From: 1162T-S-0a-05 sp050299435
GTDB taxonomy: Bacteria > Pseudomonadota > Gammaproteobacteria > Pseudomonadales > Cellvibrionaceae
DNA length: 64,000 nt
Reading direction: 5' to 3'
NCBI GenBank assembly: GCA_050299435.1
Contig: JBNKVX010000001.1
Location: 1-64,000 of the forward strand
Below are positions 23,715 through 32,777 of the stretch, piece after piece. The notes beneath the pieces were generated by a model, which did no database searches, was not told where the DNA came from, and saw only the letters and a program-made list of their open reading frames with translations. Position 1 is the first letter of the stretch. The number at the start of each line of letters is the position of its first letter. A program made the translations under genes and the position numbers.

Positions 23715-25289
23715 TTAAAGTGAAATTGCCAAACTTTCTTCGCTAAAATCCGGCAGCCAAAAGCTGAAAACACTGCCTATTCCCAGAGTGCTTTTTACAC
23801 TCACTTCACCGCCATGCAATATTACTAATTCCTTGATTATGGCTAAACCCAACCCAGTACCTTGAATTGTGTTTATAGACTGATTTCCGACTTGAACAAA
23901 ACGTTGAAATAGTTTGGCAATATCGTCTTCAGCGATACCGCGACCCGTGTCATGCACCTCGACAAGAATACCTTTCTGTTGGTCGCGCACCTCCACTCGG
24001 CAATGAAGCTCTATTTTTCCTTCCTTGGTAAACTTTACAGCATTACTGATTAAGTTTCTGAGGATTTGCTCAAAGCGAAGGGGGTCTACAGTTACAGAAT
24101 TTCCAAAATTGTTGAAGATATTAAACTCGATTTGCTTTTCCTGCAGCGTCGGTAGATAGCCTTCCTTAAGCGTATCTAATAGTCGATTCAGTTCAAGTTT
24201 TCGATATTTTAATTTGACATTGCCTGACTCTATTTTTGAAACATCAAGGACGTCGTTTATCAGTTCATTTAGGTGTTCGGCATTGCTGAGCACGATATCG
24301 AGTTTTTCAGCAATTTCTGTAGGCAGAGCATCGCGGTTTTTTTTGCAAATTCTTCGCGTAAATCCAATAATAGAGTTCAAAGGGGTGCGTAATTCATGCG
24401 AAATATTGGCAATAAAATCGGCTTTTACGCGATTGGAATTTACAAGTTCTTCGAGCGCCTTGTTTAATTTTTGTGTTCTTTGCTCGACTTCATTTTCAAG
24501 ATTCACCGTATAGTCTTTAACGAGCTTGTTCTTATCAATGAGTTTTACGCACAGAGCCTGGTAACTTTTATTCAGGATGTCTATTTCATTAGCAGTGTTT
24601 GATTTGTCGTAAGCCGTTGTTCCCTCATTTGTTTTTTCTGTCGATTCTATATCAAATGCCAATATTTGGTCTTTTAGTTTGGTTAGGGGTTTGCCCACAT
24701 AGCGGTTGATTATGTAAAAGGTGATAAGAGAAAGTGCCAGGGTTTTTACAATTGCGCTCAATATAGTTAACACAATTGTTGTATAAGTGCGCTCAATAAC
24801 GGTAAGCGAGCTTGAATAGAGCTTTATGCTGCCTATTTTGCTGCCGTCATCCGGAGAGAGCAAAGGAAAATTTTGAAGGTATAGCCGGTCATAAAATCCC
24901 TGGGCGTTGATTGCTGTGATTTTTCCGGTTAGAGGCTCGATGGTTATACGAGCACCCTGATCATCAAATATTTGTCCTATCCTCTGGGGTAGGGTCATAC
25001 CAATAATCTCAACACCGATGACTTCCTGATTGCGTGACATGCCGAGTAAGGCCGCTGAAAGTTGGTCTTCGTCATAATTCCAAAGGGCTTTAGATGCGGA
25101 GGCCTGAAAAGTGTGGGCAAGAGATTCAATTTGTTTTGAAAGCCTATTTTTTTCGTTCTGAAACTCAAGTATGAGTTGGATACTTGTTGCCGTTGCGGCA
25201 ACGACAAAATACAAGCCTAGAATGACAGTGATAAGCTGCCTGGCGAGATTCTTTCGCTTGCCTATCTCGTTGTTAATTAATTCGCGCAC
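23715..25289 (-). CDS. Membrane sensor histidine kinase
   Basis: 524 residues from GTG 25289. Two transmembrane helices (about 18-43 and 171-195) enclose a periplasmic sensor domain of about 130 residues. A linker resembling HAMP (196-260) and a coiled coil (260-290) come next. HisKA has the phospho-acceptor H298 in FIANISHELRTPLNS. The ATPase domain has an N-box (RNLISNAVKF, 411-420), a G1 box (DTGRGIA, 447-453) and GTGLGL (477-482). No receiver domain is attached and no response regulator gene is adjacent, so the partner is encoded elsewhere. The gene lies 84 bp downstream of a solute-binding-protein gene on the same strand, which may supply the ligand signal. A deaminase gene follows. Confidence 0.9.
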   Translation of the reverse strand: MRELINNEIGKRKNLARQLITVILGLYFVVAATATSIQLILEFQNEKNRLSKQIESLAHTFQASASKALWNYDEDQLSAALLGMSRNQEVIGVEIIGMTLPQRIGQIFDDQGARITIEPLTGKITAINAQGFYDRLYLQNFPLLSPDDGSKIGSIKLYSSSLTVIERTYTTIVLTILSAIVKTLALSLITFYIINRYVGKPLTKLKDQILAFDIESTEKTNEGTTAYDKSNTANEIDILNKSYQALCVKLIDKNKLVKDYTVNLENEVEQRTQKLNKALEELVNSNRVKADFIANISHELRTPLNSIIGFTRRICKKNRDALPTEIAEKLDIVLSNAEHLNELINDVLDVSKIESGNVKLKYRKLELNRLLDTLKEGYLPTLQEKQIEFNIFNNFGNSVTVDPLRFEQILRNLISNAVKFTKEGKIELHCRVEVRDQQKGILVEVHDTGRGIAEDDIAKLFQRFVQVGNQSINTIQGTGLGLAIIKELVILHGGEVSVKSTLGIGSVFSFWLPDFSEESLAISL

Positions 25290-25373
25290 TAGTTTGGTCG
25301 CGTGTTATAGCTTAGAGCTGCCAAATAAAGGTAAAAAAAGAATCAAGGTATAGAATGGATACATGAATTCTCC

Positions 25374-26234
25374 CTATTCAGGATTAATTGGAAGGAGGAA
25401 TTGTTCCCGTAATTTTTTTACATTTTTCGATTGCAAGTATTGATTGAATTCCTTGAAAGGTGCGGAGGCTTTTAAGCTGGAAGCGCGATAGTTATTACGA
25501 TCAAAGGGGAGTGACTCAGCGAGAACCAGTACGGGGTGCCCATCAAATTCATTTTTCAACAGTGTTTGTGCCACGGCGACATTAAAGTAAGCCCCGTCCA
25601 CACCTTGATTCAGAGTCAATAGTAATAAACTTTTAAGGGAATTCAGTTCTCGTGCTTTAATTTTCCCGGAATTTATACCTTCCAAATAGGGCCAAGCTGT
25701 AAATCCTCTGACAAACCCTAAGCTACGTAGCTGATGACTCAGTAATTTGGCATTTTCAGTAAGCACCAATACCCCGTCGGTAAATCCAACGACGGGATCG
25801 CTGTATTGAACCGAGAAATCTTTTTTTAAGTCTGTTGCCCAGTAGGGGTGATCCGGAAATTTAAAGTCAATGGACTCACTCAGAAGGGATTCATACAGAC
25901 GTTTGATTGGCATGGGCTTAAAGACGAGCTCATAGCCATACTCCTCGGCAAAGCCTTCAAACAGCTGCGCAGCAAAGCCGGTGTACTCTCCGTTCTCAAT
26001 TTTGTAATACGGGGAGTAATCAATGACTTCTACGCCAATTTCCAGTATTTTCGATGGCGTTATTTTCGACGACTTTACTTTTAATGGGGTTGTTTCGGAA
26101 GAACTCTGCGGCTCTGCATAGGATTTGGAAATGCCGGTAATTAATTGAATGCCAATGATAATTGTCGTGAGTATGACTGCCGAACAAAGCGGTACGACCC
26201 ATATGCGGATAAATTTTGAGTACAAAAAGTCCAT
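25374..26234 (-). CDS. Periplasmic solute-binding protein (SBP family 3-like), membrane-anchored
   Basis: 286 residues. An N-terminal uncleaved-looking helix (about 9-33, IWVVPLCSAVILTTIIIGIQL) precedes a Ser/Thr-rich linker, then a two-lobe amino-acid-type binding domain (about 60-284). Family clues: 'IEVGVEVIDYSPYYKIENGEYTGFAAQLFEGF', 'MPIKRLYESLLSESIDFKFPD' and a second lobe beginning 'VGFTDGVLVL'. No ABC permease or ATPase genes are nearby. Together with the downstream histidine kinase this suggests a signalling role, not transport, as in other SBP-sensor pairs; that is inference. Its ligand is unknown. Confidence 0.78.
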   Translation of the reverse strand: MDFLYSKFIRIWVVPLCSAVILTTIIIGIQLITGISKSYAEPQSSSETTPLKVKSSKITPSKILEIGVEVIDYSPYYKIENGEYTGFAAQLFEGFAEEYGYELVFKPMPIKRLYESLLSESIDFKFPDHPYWATDLKKDFSVQYSDPVVGFTDGVLVLTENAKLLSHQLRSLGFVRGFTAWPYLEGINSGKIKARELNSLKSLLLLTLNQGVDGAYFNVAVAQTLLKNEFDGHPVLVLAESLPFDRNNYRASSLKASAPFKEFNQYLQSKNVKKLREQFLLPINPE

Positions 26235-26334
26235 TCTTACTTCTCACCTTGCCCCCGCATATTGAGTATAGACAAGCTTAAAAGACCTGAAGATTTGCGC
26301 GTGAAATTGATTTATGACACTTTAAATAATATTA

Positions 26335-26442
26335 ATGTCTTCTAAATCAACAGAGAAAAGAAAAAATCGTTGTAATATTGATCACCAAATTTGGGCTTGG
26401 ATTAATGTATACAATAATGGGGATGGATCAGGAGCTAGATGA
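26335..26442 (+). CDS. Possible 35-residue leader or precursor peptide coupled to the glycosyltransferase operon
   Basis: ATG 26335 opens a 35-codon frame whose TGA (26440-26442) overlaps the ATG of the next gene in an ATGA arrangement, as in translationally coupled genes. The peptide is basic at the front (MSSKSTEKRKNRC) and has an aromatic/Asn/Gly-rich back half (WAWINVYNNGDGSGAR). No clear ribosome binding site precedes its ATG, and its end overlaps the glycosyltransferase ribosome binding site AGGAG, so part of the composition may be accidental. It could be a modified-peptide precursor, a regulatory leader, or nothing. Position is the main argument. Confidence 0.3.
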   Translation: MSSKSTEKRKNRCNIDHQIWAWINVYNNGDGSGAR

Positions 26443-27650
26443 AGATACTTTTGGAGTTATGGACGGGGATAGGACCATTAATTCGTAGTTTGCCCATCGC
26501 GAGAGAGTTACAAGCAAGGGGCCATGACGTTCAGTTTGTCAGTCACGATCAATCCGCAAAATACATGCGTGCTTGCAGATTTAAGCAGGCAAGCCTGGAT
26601 ACCCAGAAAGTGGCGATGCGTAAGGGTCAGCTTGTCGATTGGCGATGTTTGGATGCCGCTGCGGCCCGTCGCGGATTTACTGATATCAATTGGATCGAAG
26701 ACACACAAAAAGTCTGGCAAACCTTCCTTGAAAAAGAGCAATTTGATTTAGTCATTTCTGATTTTGGCGTGCAGTCCTCTATGGCGTCAAAATGTTTGGG
26801 ACTGCCTTTGGTGACAATTACACAAAGCTGTATGCATCCAGGCAGAAAAGGCGGGCGGATTTGGTACTGGGAACAAAATTTGGAAGAGGAGCCTCGTCGG
26901 GAGTCTTGTCACACCATTAATCAATACCTGTCGAACTTTGATGTCCCTCCCTTAAGTTGTTTTGAGGATCTTTATCTATCAGATAAGACTTTGATTCCCG
27001 GCATACCTGAATTTGACTGGCTTGAAGATAAATACAAATCGCACACACACTTTACAGGCCCAATTATTTGGGAGGGCATGTTTAAGCCCAGCGAGTCTAA
27101 TCAAAAAATCCAGGAACAGAAAAATAAGGCGCTCTCAATTTTTGCCTATACCGGACGCATGAAAGACGCAGTGGGTAAAAGTGGCCAAATTATTTTTGAG
27201 GCGCTGGTTGAAGCTGCCAGAAAACGCCCGAGCTTTAATTTTGTTATATCTACCGGAGGTGTGGGTGAATGTAAGAAAACACTGACCAATCATATTCCGG
27301 AAAATATCCAGATTGTGGATTGGCTACCTATTTCCGAAGCTTTTTCCAAAAGTGATCTGGTAATCCACCACGGCGGTCATGGAAGTTGTATGGCCAACAT
27401 TATCTACGGAAAACCGGCATTGGTTTTACCCACTCACACCGAAAGAACGTTTAATGCTCATCGGATGCAGGATCTTGAGTGTGGTAATTTCATTGATCGG
27501 GAAAACATCAGTGGAGACACCATCGTAAAGGGAATTGAATTACTAATAGAAGACCGGCGGTATGCGGAAACTGTGCGGTCTTATCAGCACCTCGTTGAAA
27601 ACGAATACATGAGCAGTGCGAGTAAAGCAGCGGATATCATTGAATCATGA
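26439..27650 (+). CDS. Glycosyltransferase, GT-B fold (UGT/GT1-GT28-like)
   Basis: 403 residues. GT-B glycosyltransferase with an N-terminal acceptor half that starts MKILLELWTGIGPLIRSLPIA..., and a C-terminal donor half. The diagnostic nucleotide-sugar site is IVDWLPISEAFSKSDLVIHH with HHGGHGS at 310-316, followed by GKPALVLPTHTERTFNAHRM. This resembles macrolide/steroid UDP-glycosyltransferases and MGT-type enzymes more than MurG. Acceptor unknown: possibly a lipid, a secondary metabolite or a peptide. Strong ribosome binding site AGGAG (26430-26434). First big gene of a four-gene operon (overlap ATGA with the GT2 gene), followed by an adaptor and an ABC exporter, so its product is probably exported. 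Cytoplasmic or peripheral membrane. Confidence 0.9.
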   Translation: MKILLELWTGIGPLIRSLPIARELQARGHDVQFVSHDQSAKYMRACRFKQASLDTQKVAMRKGQLVDWRCLDAAAARRGFTDINWIEDTQKVWQTFLEKEQFDLVISDFGVQSSMASKCLGLPLVTITQSCMHPGRKGGRIWYWEQNLEEEPRRESCHTINQYLSNFDVPPLSCFEDLYLSDKTLIPGIPEFDWLEDKYKSHTHFTGPIIWEGMFKPSESNQKIQEQKNKALSIFAYTGRMKDAVGKSGQIIFEALVEAARKRPSFNFVISTGGVGECKKTLTNHIPENIQIVDWLPISEAFSKSDLVIHHGGHGSCMANIIYGKPALVLPTHTERTFNAHRMQDLECGNFIDRENISGDTIVKGIELLIEDRRYAETVRSYQHLVENEYMSSASKAADIIES

Positions 27651-28513
27651 AAGCCTCAGTTATTATACCGACCTACAATCGCGCAGAAATTCTCGGTCTA
27701 ACCTTGCGTTCCTTAACCAAGCAGAAATTTGCAGAGGGTGAAGGGATGGAAGTGATCGTTGTTGATGACGGATCATCCGACAATACCCGAAAGGTTGTTG
27801 ACATATTTAGTAAGCAGTTAGACATTCATTATATTTACCAGGAAGACAAAGGTTATCGTGTGGCATTGGCGCGAAATAAGGGAATACGGCTGGCCAAGTA
27901 CGAAGTGATTGTATTGCTGGATGCGGGTGTGGCCGTTGCGTCAGACTGCATCAGCCAGCATATTTCTGAACACAAACAGTCCCTGAAAAATGTTGTTAAC
28001 GGCTATATCTTTGGCTACAACTACACCTTGAAAAGCCATGAACTTGATAGAACCTTTAATTTTGCCGAAATAGATCAAACCATAGCGAATTTGGTTAGTC
28101 AAAATCGTTATCTGGATTTGCGAGAGGAAAATTACGCCGCGGTGAAAGATCAACTTTATCGTTTGCCAGCACCCTGGACATTATTTTGGACAACCAACGT
28201 ATCGTTTACTGCACAATTTTCAGCTGAAGTGAATCACTTTAGTGAGCGTTTTATTGGCTGGGGTGTGGAAGATATTGAATTTGGTTACAGACTTCACAAG
28301 GCGGGGGGTAAGTTTATTCTTTCCAGGAAAGCGGCTGGTTTACATTACCCGCACGAGCGACAAATGGACAGCCAAAAGCAAACCAACGAAGCAAATCGTT
28401 TTTTATTTTCGCGTATGCATCCCGATGAGGTGGTCTTGCGTTATATGAAGTCAAGCGCACTTAAGTTTAATTTCGAATTGATGGAAGAAGCCAGTAAAGA
28501 GGCTTTGGCCTAA
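27647..28513 (+). CDS. Glycosyltransferase family 2 with galactosyltransferase-like C-terminus
   Basis: 288 residues, GT-A fold. N-terminal nucleotide-sugar binding: IIPTYNRAEILGLTL, D40-DGSSDN, and the metal-binding region VLLDAGVAV (about 89-97), where a DxD-like element is altered to D-A-G. The C-terminal part has WGVEDIEFGYRLHKAGGKF (205-223), matching the Glyco_transf_7C motif seen in chondroitin-synthase-type GT2/GT27 enzymes. Likely adds a hexose or N-acetylhexosamine to the product of the upstream GT. ATG 27647 overlaps the upstream TGA by 4 bases, so the genes are translationally coupled. Soluble; no transmembrane helix. Confidence 0.9.
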   Translation: MKASVIIPTYNRAEILGLTLRSLTKQKFAEGEGMEVIVVDDGSSDNTRKVVDIFSKQLDIHYIYQEDKGYRVALARNKGIRLAKYEVIVLLDAGVAVASDCISQHISEHKQSLKNVVNGYIFGYNYTLKSHELDRTFNFAEIDQTIANLVSQNRYLDLREENYAAVKDQLYRLPAPWTLFWTTNVSFTAQFSAEVNHFSERFIGWGVEDIEFGYRLHKAGGKFILSRKAAGLHYPHERQMDSQKQTNEANRFLFSRMHPDEVVLRYMKSSALKFNFELMEEASKEALA

Positions 28514-28515
28514 CT

Positions 28516-29616
28516 ATGAAATCCAATAAGTTTTTAATAATAGTTTTCGTAATTGGTCTGGCTTTTACGCTTGGGGGTTTGACTCTGGTTCGAATGGAAA
28601 TTACTTCGACTGCGATGGGTGTAGTTCAATACAAGGAAGAGACCGTCGTATTTGCTCCTATACAAGCACAAATTGAGCAAGTGCTAGTGACACCCAATCA
28701 ATTTATTCAAGCAGGGGATACTATATTGCGTTTAGGTAATCCCGACCTGGAATTGCAAATTAATCAGACAGAAATTGATCTATTCAAAGCCAAGCGGGCA
28801 TTTAAACAAGCAGAGTTAGACTTGGCTCAGGAAGATATCACTGGCAAAATCCCGGAGCTTCAAAACATCCAGGAAATACTGAGAGTTCAAAAAGAGTATG
28901 CCCGTTTGTCCAATTTGCTGGAGGAAAATAACGAAGTATCACTGGAACAAAATCTCATCTCTCGCAAACAGTATTATTTGGAGGGTATGGCGCACCTTAA
29001 ACATCAAATGTCACTCATTGAAAATGAGCAGTTAAATTCGTGGAAGGAAAAAGGCCTGGAATCGATTCACGGTGAGATGGGCGTAAATGCATTGCAACAT
29101 ATTGAGCTTCAAGTTAGCCAACTTGAGAAACGTTTGGCATTACTTAAGCAAGAAGCAGCTAAGTTAGACATTGTTGCGCCCCATGATGGTATTGTGGTGG
29201 ATTACTATTTTGATTATAAAAACGAGCTGATTTCACAAGGCGAAAAAGTATTGAAATTTGCGAACCCACGCAGTGGCTTTCAAGTGAAGTCGTACATTCC
29301 AGAAAAAAATATTGATTTAATCTCTATGGGAATGAAAGCGCGTATGGAATCGCGTGTTTTTCATTCACAATTAGAAGGCTACCTACACGGTGAAGTGGTG
29401 CAACTTATTAATAGTCGCGATGTGAACCGCCCGGAAGATACGCAAATAGCATTTTACGAGGTGCTCGTGGATGTACAGGATTACCCGTATCCTCCTGTTC
29501 ATGGGTCGCGCGTAGAATTGGAAATCATAATTGGTCGAGGAAGCGTAATTGCTGCGTTGCTTAATCGTCCCAGTGTAAACAGAGAACCTCTGAGTTTGGC
29601 TGCCAGTGAATATTGA
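28516..29616 (+). CDS. HlyD-family membrane fusion / periplasmic adaptor protein
   Basis: 366 residues. One N-terminal transmembrane helix (about 6-24), a biotinyl-lipoyl half (FAPIQAQIEQVLVTPNQFIQ), a long alpha-helical hairpin of about 110 residues (KRAFKQAELDLAQEDITGKI ... ALLKQEAAKLDI), then the second lipoyl half (IVAPHDGIVVDYYFDYKNEL) and a beta-barrel. This is the architecture of adaptor subunits that link inner-membrane ABC exporters to an outer-membrane TolC channel, though no TolC-like gene is near. Two bases after the stop of the GT2 gene and overlapping the following ABC gene by 11 bp, so the three are one transcription unit. The partner exporter is encoded next. Confidence 0.92.
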   Translation: MKSNKFLIIVFVIGLAFTLGGLTLVRMEITSTAMGVVQYKEETVVFAPIQAQIEQVLVTPNQFIQAGDTILRLGNPDLELQINQTEIDLFKAKRAFKQAELDLAQEDITGKIPELQNIQEILRVQKEYARLSNLLEENNEVSLEQNLISRKQYYLEGMAHLKHQMSLIENEQLNSWKEKGLESIHGEMGVNALQHIELQVSQLEKRLALLKQEAAKLDIVAPHDGIVVDYYFDYKNELISQGEKVLKFANPRSGFQVKSYIPEKNIDLISMGMKARMESRVFHSQLEGYLHGEVVQLINSRDVNRPEDTQIAFYEVLVDVQDYPYPPVHGSRVELEIIIGRGSVIAALLNRPSVNREPLSLAASEY

Positions 29617-31348
29617 GGAACTCGAAAAGCAAAAGTCCATCATCCACTTTTATCTCTCACACTTTAAGCAATTAAAGTTGGGTATAGTGCTGATTGTCTG
29701 TCGCGTAATCGTGGTGGCCCCCATTCCCTGGGTCTTTAAAATTGTTATTGATCAAAGTGTCGCCTCTGCGGATGTGTCTGGTATCGGCTTGTTGGTGTTT
29801 ATCTGCATTGGTCTTTTGCTCTTACATTATTCAATGGGTGTGGCAGGGGTTAAAAAACTGGGAGGTGTCACCGCGAGAATGATTCGCGATTTGCGTTCTG
29901 CGGTGTTTAATCGCATGCAGTTTTTGTCCTTTGCTTACTTGGATAGAAATACGACAGGTGCATTGATTAGTAAGTACGCCGTCGATACCCAGAAAATTCA
30001 AGACACTCTCATCATAATGTCGGAAAAAGTGATTCCCGACTCGACCTATGGAATAGCGACCTTAATCGTATTGGTCAGTTTGGATTGGCGCCTTTCTGGT
30101 GTGCTTTTACTGCTTATTCCTGTGTATTTCCTTCTGAGATTTTATTTTTGGAATAAACTCAAAGTCAGTCACGAGAGAATTCGGATTAATCAGGAACAGT
30201 TGACGGGTAAGGTCAGTGAATTAATTTCTGCGCTTCGCTTTCTGCGCAGTTTGGGTGAGGAAGAAAAATCGGCCAAGCAGCTGCAAACGGGTAATGAGGC
30301 ATTGGCGGTGGCCAATCACGATATGCTATCAACCAAAACAGTGTTTTGGACAACAATGTATGTAATTACCCAGGTGCTCTCTTTGATTATTGTGTGTGGT
30401 GGAGCTCTGTTGGTAATCAATGGCAAGCTCAGTATGGGAACACTGGTCGCCTATCTCGCGGCACTGCCAATTTTGTTGTTGCCAATGGATACACTTACAG
30501 TATTTTCTGATTATTACTATCGCGGAGAGGTCAGTTTTACCAGTATTAAGGAGTTGGTGCGCAGTGAGAATGTTGAAGAGCGTCGTGGGACACAACAACT
30601 GCCTGTCATTAAGGGTGCTATTGAATTTAAAAATGTGTCTTTTTATTATCCTGGTAAGCCAGACCAAGTCATTCTTAATGATTTTAATTTGAGCATAGAA
30701 GAAGGTGAAAATATTGCGTTGGTAGGCGCTTCCGGTGCAGGCAAAAGCACCATTACCAACCTTATATTGGGTTTGTATGAGGTGCAGGCAGGTAGAATAT
30801 TGGTTGACGGTGTGCCGATGCAGTCACTGTCGATGGCTTGGTTCCGAAGACAGTGTGCGATTGTAATGCAAGATACAATTTTGTTTTCTGGCACAATTAT
30901 GGATAACTTGCGTTTAGCAAAAGAAAATGCAACAGAGCAGGAAATTCTTGAAGCGGCGCGTCATGCCAATGCAGATAACTTTATTGTAAATTTGCCCGAG
31001 GGTTATCACACGCTCATCGGTGAGCGAGGTATAGGGCTTTCCGGCGGTCAAAAGCAAAGGCTTGCTATTGCGCGAGCTATTCTGCGTAACCCAAAAATAC
31101 TGATTTTGGATGAAGCAACTTCAGCGCTGGACAATGAAAGCGAATTCCTTGTGCGTGAGGCTTTGAAGAAAATAACAAAAAATCGAACGGTGATAACCAT
31201 TGCTCACAGATTGAGTACGGTGCGTGACGCGGACCGTATTGTAGTGCTGGGAGATGGAAAAATCCTGGAGCAGGGTGACTTTAAGAAATTGTCGAGTCAG
31301 TATGGTTACTTCAAGCGCTTGGTAGAGTTGAATGCGCTAAGCTCTTAA
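29606..31348 (+). CDS. ABC transporter permease/ATPase (half-size exporter)
   Basis: 580 residues from GTG 29606. Six transmembrane helices in residues about 22-300, then an ATPase domain: Walker A GASGAGKST (374-382), signature LSGGQ (478-482), Walker B ILILDEA (498-504), H-loop H534. It has no N-terminal C39 peptidase domain, so if the cargo is a peptide, leader removal must happen elsewhere. Half-transporters of this sort work as homodimers, here with the adjacent HlyD-like adaptor. Cargo is unknown; lipid-linked, peptide or small-molecule glycosides made by the two upstream glycosyltransferases are all possible. The operon ends here, 41 bp before a convergent gene. Confidence 0.93.
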   Translation: MNIEELEKQKSIIHFYLSHFKQLKLGIVLIVCRVIVVAPIPWVFKIVIDQSVASADVSGIGLLVFICIGLLLLHYSMGVAGVKKLGGVTARMIRDLRSAVFNRMQFLSFAYLDRNTTGALISKYAVDTQKIQDTLIIMSEKVIPDSTYGIATLIVLVSLDWRLSGVLLLLIPVYFLLRFYFWNKLKVSHERIRINQEQLTGKVSELISALRFLRSLGEEEKSAKQLQTGNEALAVANHDMLSTKTVFWTTMYVITQVLSLIIVCGGALLVINGKLSMGTLVAYLAALPILLLPMDTLTVFSDYYYRGEVSFTSIKELVRSENVEERRGTQQLPVIKGAIEFKNVSFYYPGKPDQVILNDFNLSIEEGENIALVGASGAGKSTITNLILGLYEVQAGRILVDGVPMQSLSMAWFRRQCAIVMQDTILFSGTIMDNLRLAKENATEQEILEAARHANADNFIVNLPEGYHTLIGERGIGLSGGQKQRLAIARAILRNPKILILDEATSALDNESEFLVREALKKITKNRTVITIAHRLSTVRDADRIVVLGDGKILEQGDFKKLSSQYGYFKRLVELNALSS

Positions 31349-31389
31349 AAAAGCTCCTAAAAAGTCCCTTAAACATATTGCTGCTGGGA

Positions 31390-32358
31390 TTAATCTACTT
31401 TTTTCTTTCCGGCCACTTTTTCTAAATGTATTTTCGGTCTGCGTTTAACTTCTTCATATAATTTAGCCAGGTATTCTCCGATCACTCCCAGGCTCAGCAA
31501 TTGAACGCTACCAATAAACAAGAGTGGCACGAGGATAGAAGCCCAACCTGGAACAGCGTTTGAGGTAAAGAGTTTTACCGCGAGCACCCAAACAATAAAA
31601 CACAGGGAAATAAAGCTCGAAGTTATACCAAGCAAAGTTATCATTCTTAAGGGGGTTGAAGAAAAGGCTGTAATTCCTTGCCAGGCCAGTGACAGCATTC
31701 TACGTAAAGGGTATTTGCTTTCACCTGCTTCACGTGCTTGACGTTCATATTCGACGGTAGTCGAAGGAAATCCAACTTCGCGGACAATACCACGTAAAAA
31801 TAAATTGGTCTCCGGATAAGAGAGTAGGGCATTCAGTGCGCGACGCGACATAAGCCGAAAATCAGCGTGATTGAATATCAAGTTAACCCCGAGTTTTTGC
31901 ATAAGATGGTAATAACTTTCTGCCGTAAAACGTTTAAAAAAGGTATCGCTCTCACGTTTGTTGCGCACGCCATAAACCACATCAAAGCCTTCATTAAATT
32001 TTCTTATCATCTGGTCAATATTGTCGGGGCCGTCTTGTAAATCTGCGTCGATGCTAACAATTAAATTCTCGCGGGTTTCACAAAGGCCTGCATAAAGGGC
32101 ATTTTGGTGTCCACGGTTCCTGGATAATTTTAATGCGATAACATTCGCGTGTTGTTCCGCAGCAGCCTGAAGAAGTGACCAGGTTTTGTCGCGGCTGCCG
32201 TCATCGACAAAATAAAGTGAAGATTCAGAACTGATTAACTGCTGTTCTTGCAGAGCGCCTAACTTTTCAATCAGTATTGTTAAAGTTTTGTTGAATACCG
32301 CCTCTTCGTTATAGCAGGGCACAACAATGGCGAGAGATGGCAGTGAGGCGCTATTCAT
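31390..32358 (-). CDS. GtrB-like polyprenyl-phosphate glycosyltransferase (GT2, DPM1-type)
   Basis: 322 residues. GT-A domain with VPCYNEEAVFNKTL, DDGSRDKTW and SIDADLQDGPDNIDQM (the DAD-LQDP type acidic motif for metal and nucleotide-sugar), followed by two C-terminal transmembrane helices (about 228-252 and 268-290). This is the organisation of GtrB / ArnC / DPMS enzymes that load a sugar on undecaprenyl phosphate at the cytoplasmic face. Its neighbours, GtrA-like and a large membrane glycosyltransferase, complete a three-gene set. The ATGA overlap with the upstream gtrA-like gene suggests translational coupling. It is the last gene of the minus-strand operon. Confidence 0.92.
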   Translation of the reverse strand: MNSASLPSLAIVVPCYNEEAVFNKTLTILIEKLGALQEQQLISSESSLYFVDDGSRDKTWSLLQAAAEQHANVIALKLSRNRGHQNALYAGLCETRENLIVSIDADLQDGPDNIDQMIRKFNEGFDVVYGVRNKRESDTFFKRFTAESYYHLMQKLGVNLIFNHADFRLMSRRALNALLSYPETNLFLRGIVREVGFPSTTVEYERQAREAGESKYPLRRMLSLAWQGITAFSSTPLRMITLLGITSSFISLCFIVWVLAVKLFTSNAVPGWASILVPLLFIGSVQLLSLGVIGEYLAKLYEEVKRRPKIHLEKVAGKKKVD

Positions 32359-32777
32359 TGTTTGGATTCTTTTTGGTGGTCATTTGCATATATCCAGAAC
32401 TTGTGTAGGCTAAAATTACAAATCAGCGTGAGCGCGGTTGCACTGGTTTGAGCGACAAGGTAGTGAAAAAACACGATAAAAAAACTAAAAGAAAGTGTAT
32501 TAATTGTTAACCCTATTCCAGCCGAGATAACAAACTTTGGGAAAGTTGTTTGGTGGCTTTGCTGGCTGTTGAACGTAAAGCGGTAATTCAACCAGTAGTT
32601 TGCTATTGCTGAAAGGGTATATGAGCTTGCAGAAGCGACGATGCTGTGCAGAGATAAGAATTCTATAAAGATAATCAGCAAAACAAATTGAAAGAGAGTG
32701 GCTGCTGCGCCCACAACAACAAAACGAACAAATTTATTAGTTTTTAGCGTTGATAAAATTGCGGGTGTATCAGTCAT
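32355..32777 (-). CDS. GtrA-family membrane protein (lipid-linked sugar flippase)
   Basis: 140 residues with four hydrophobic helices spread over the whole chain, plus the typical GtrA text FVVVGAAATLFQFVLLIIFI and SAIANYWLNYRFTF near residue 65. The family is thought to flip undecaprenyl-phosphate sugars to the periplasmic side. It overlaps both neighbours by 4 bp (ATGA), so the operon order, large glycosyltransferase then gtrA then gtrB, is transcribed and translated together. Inner membrane. Normal length for the family. Confidence 0.9.
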   Translation of the reverse strand: MTDTPAILSTLKTNKFVRFVVVGAAATLFQFVLLIIFIEFLSLHSIVASASSYTLSAIANYWLNYRFTFNSQQSHQTTFPKFVISAGIGLTINTLSFSFFIVFFHYLVAQTSATALTLICNFSLHKFWIYANDHQKESKQ

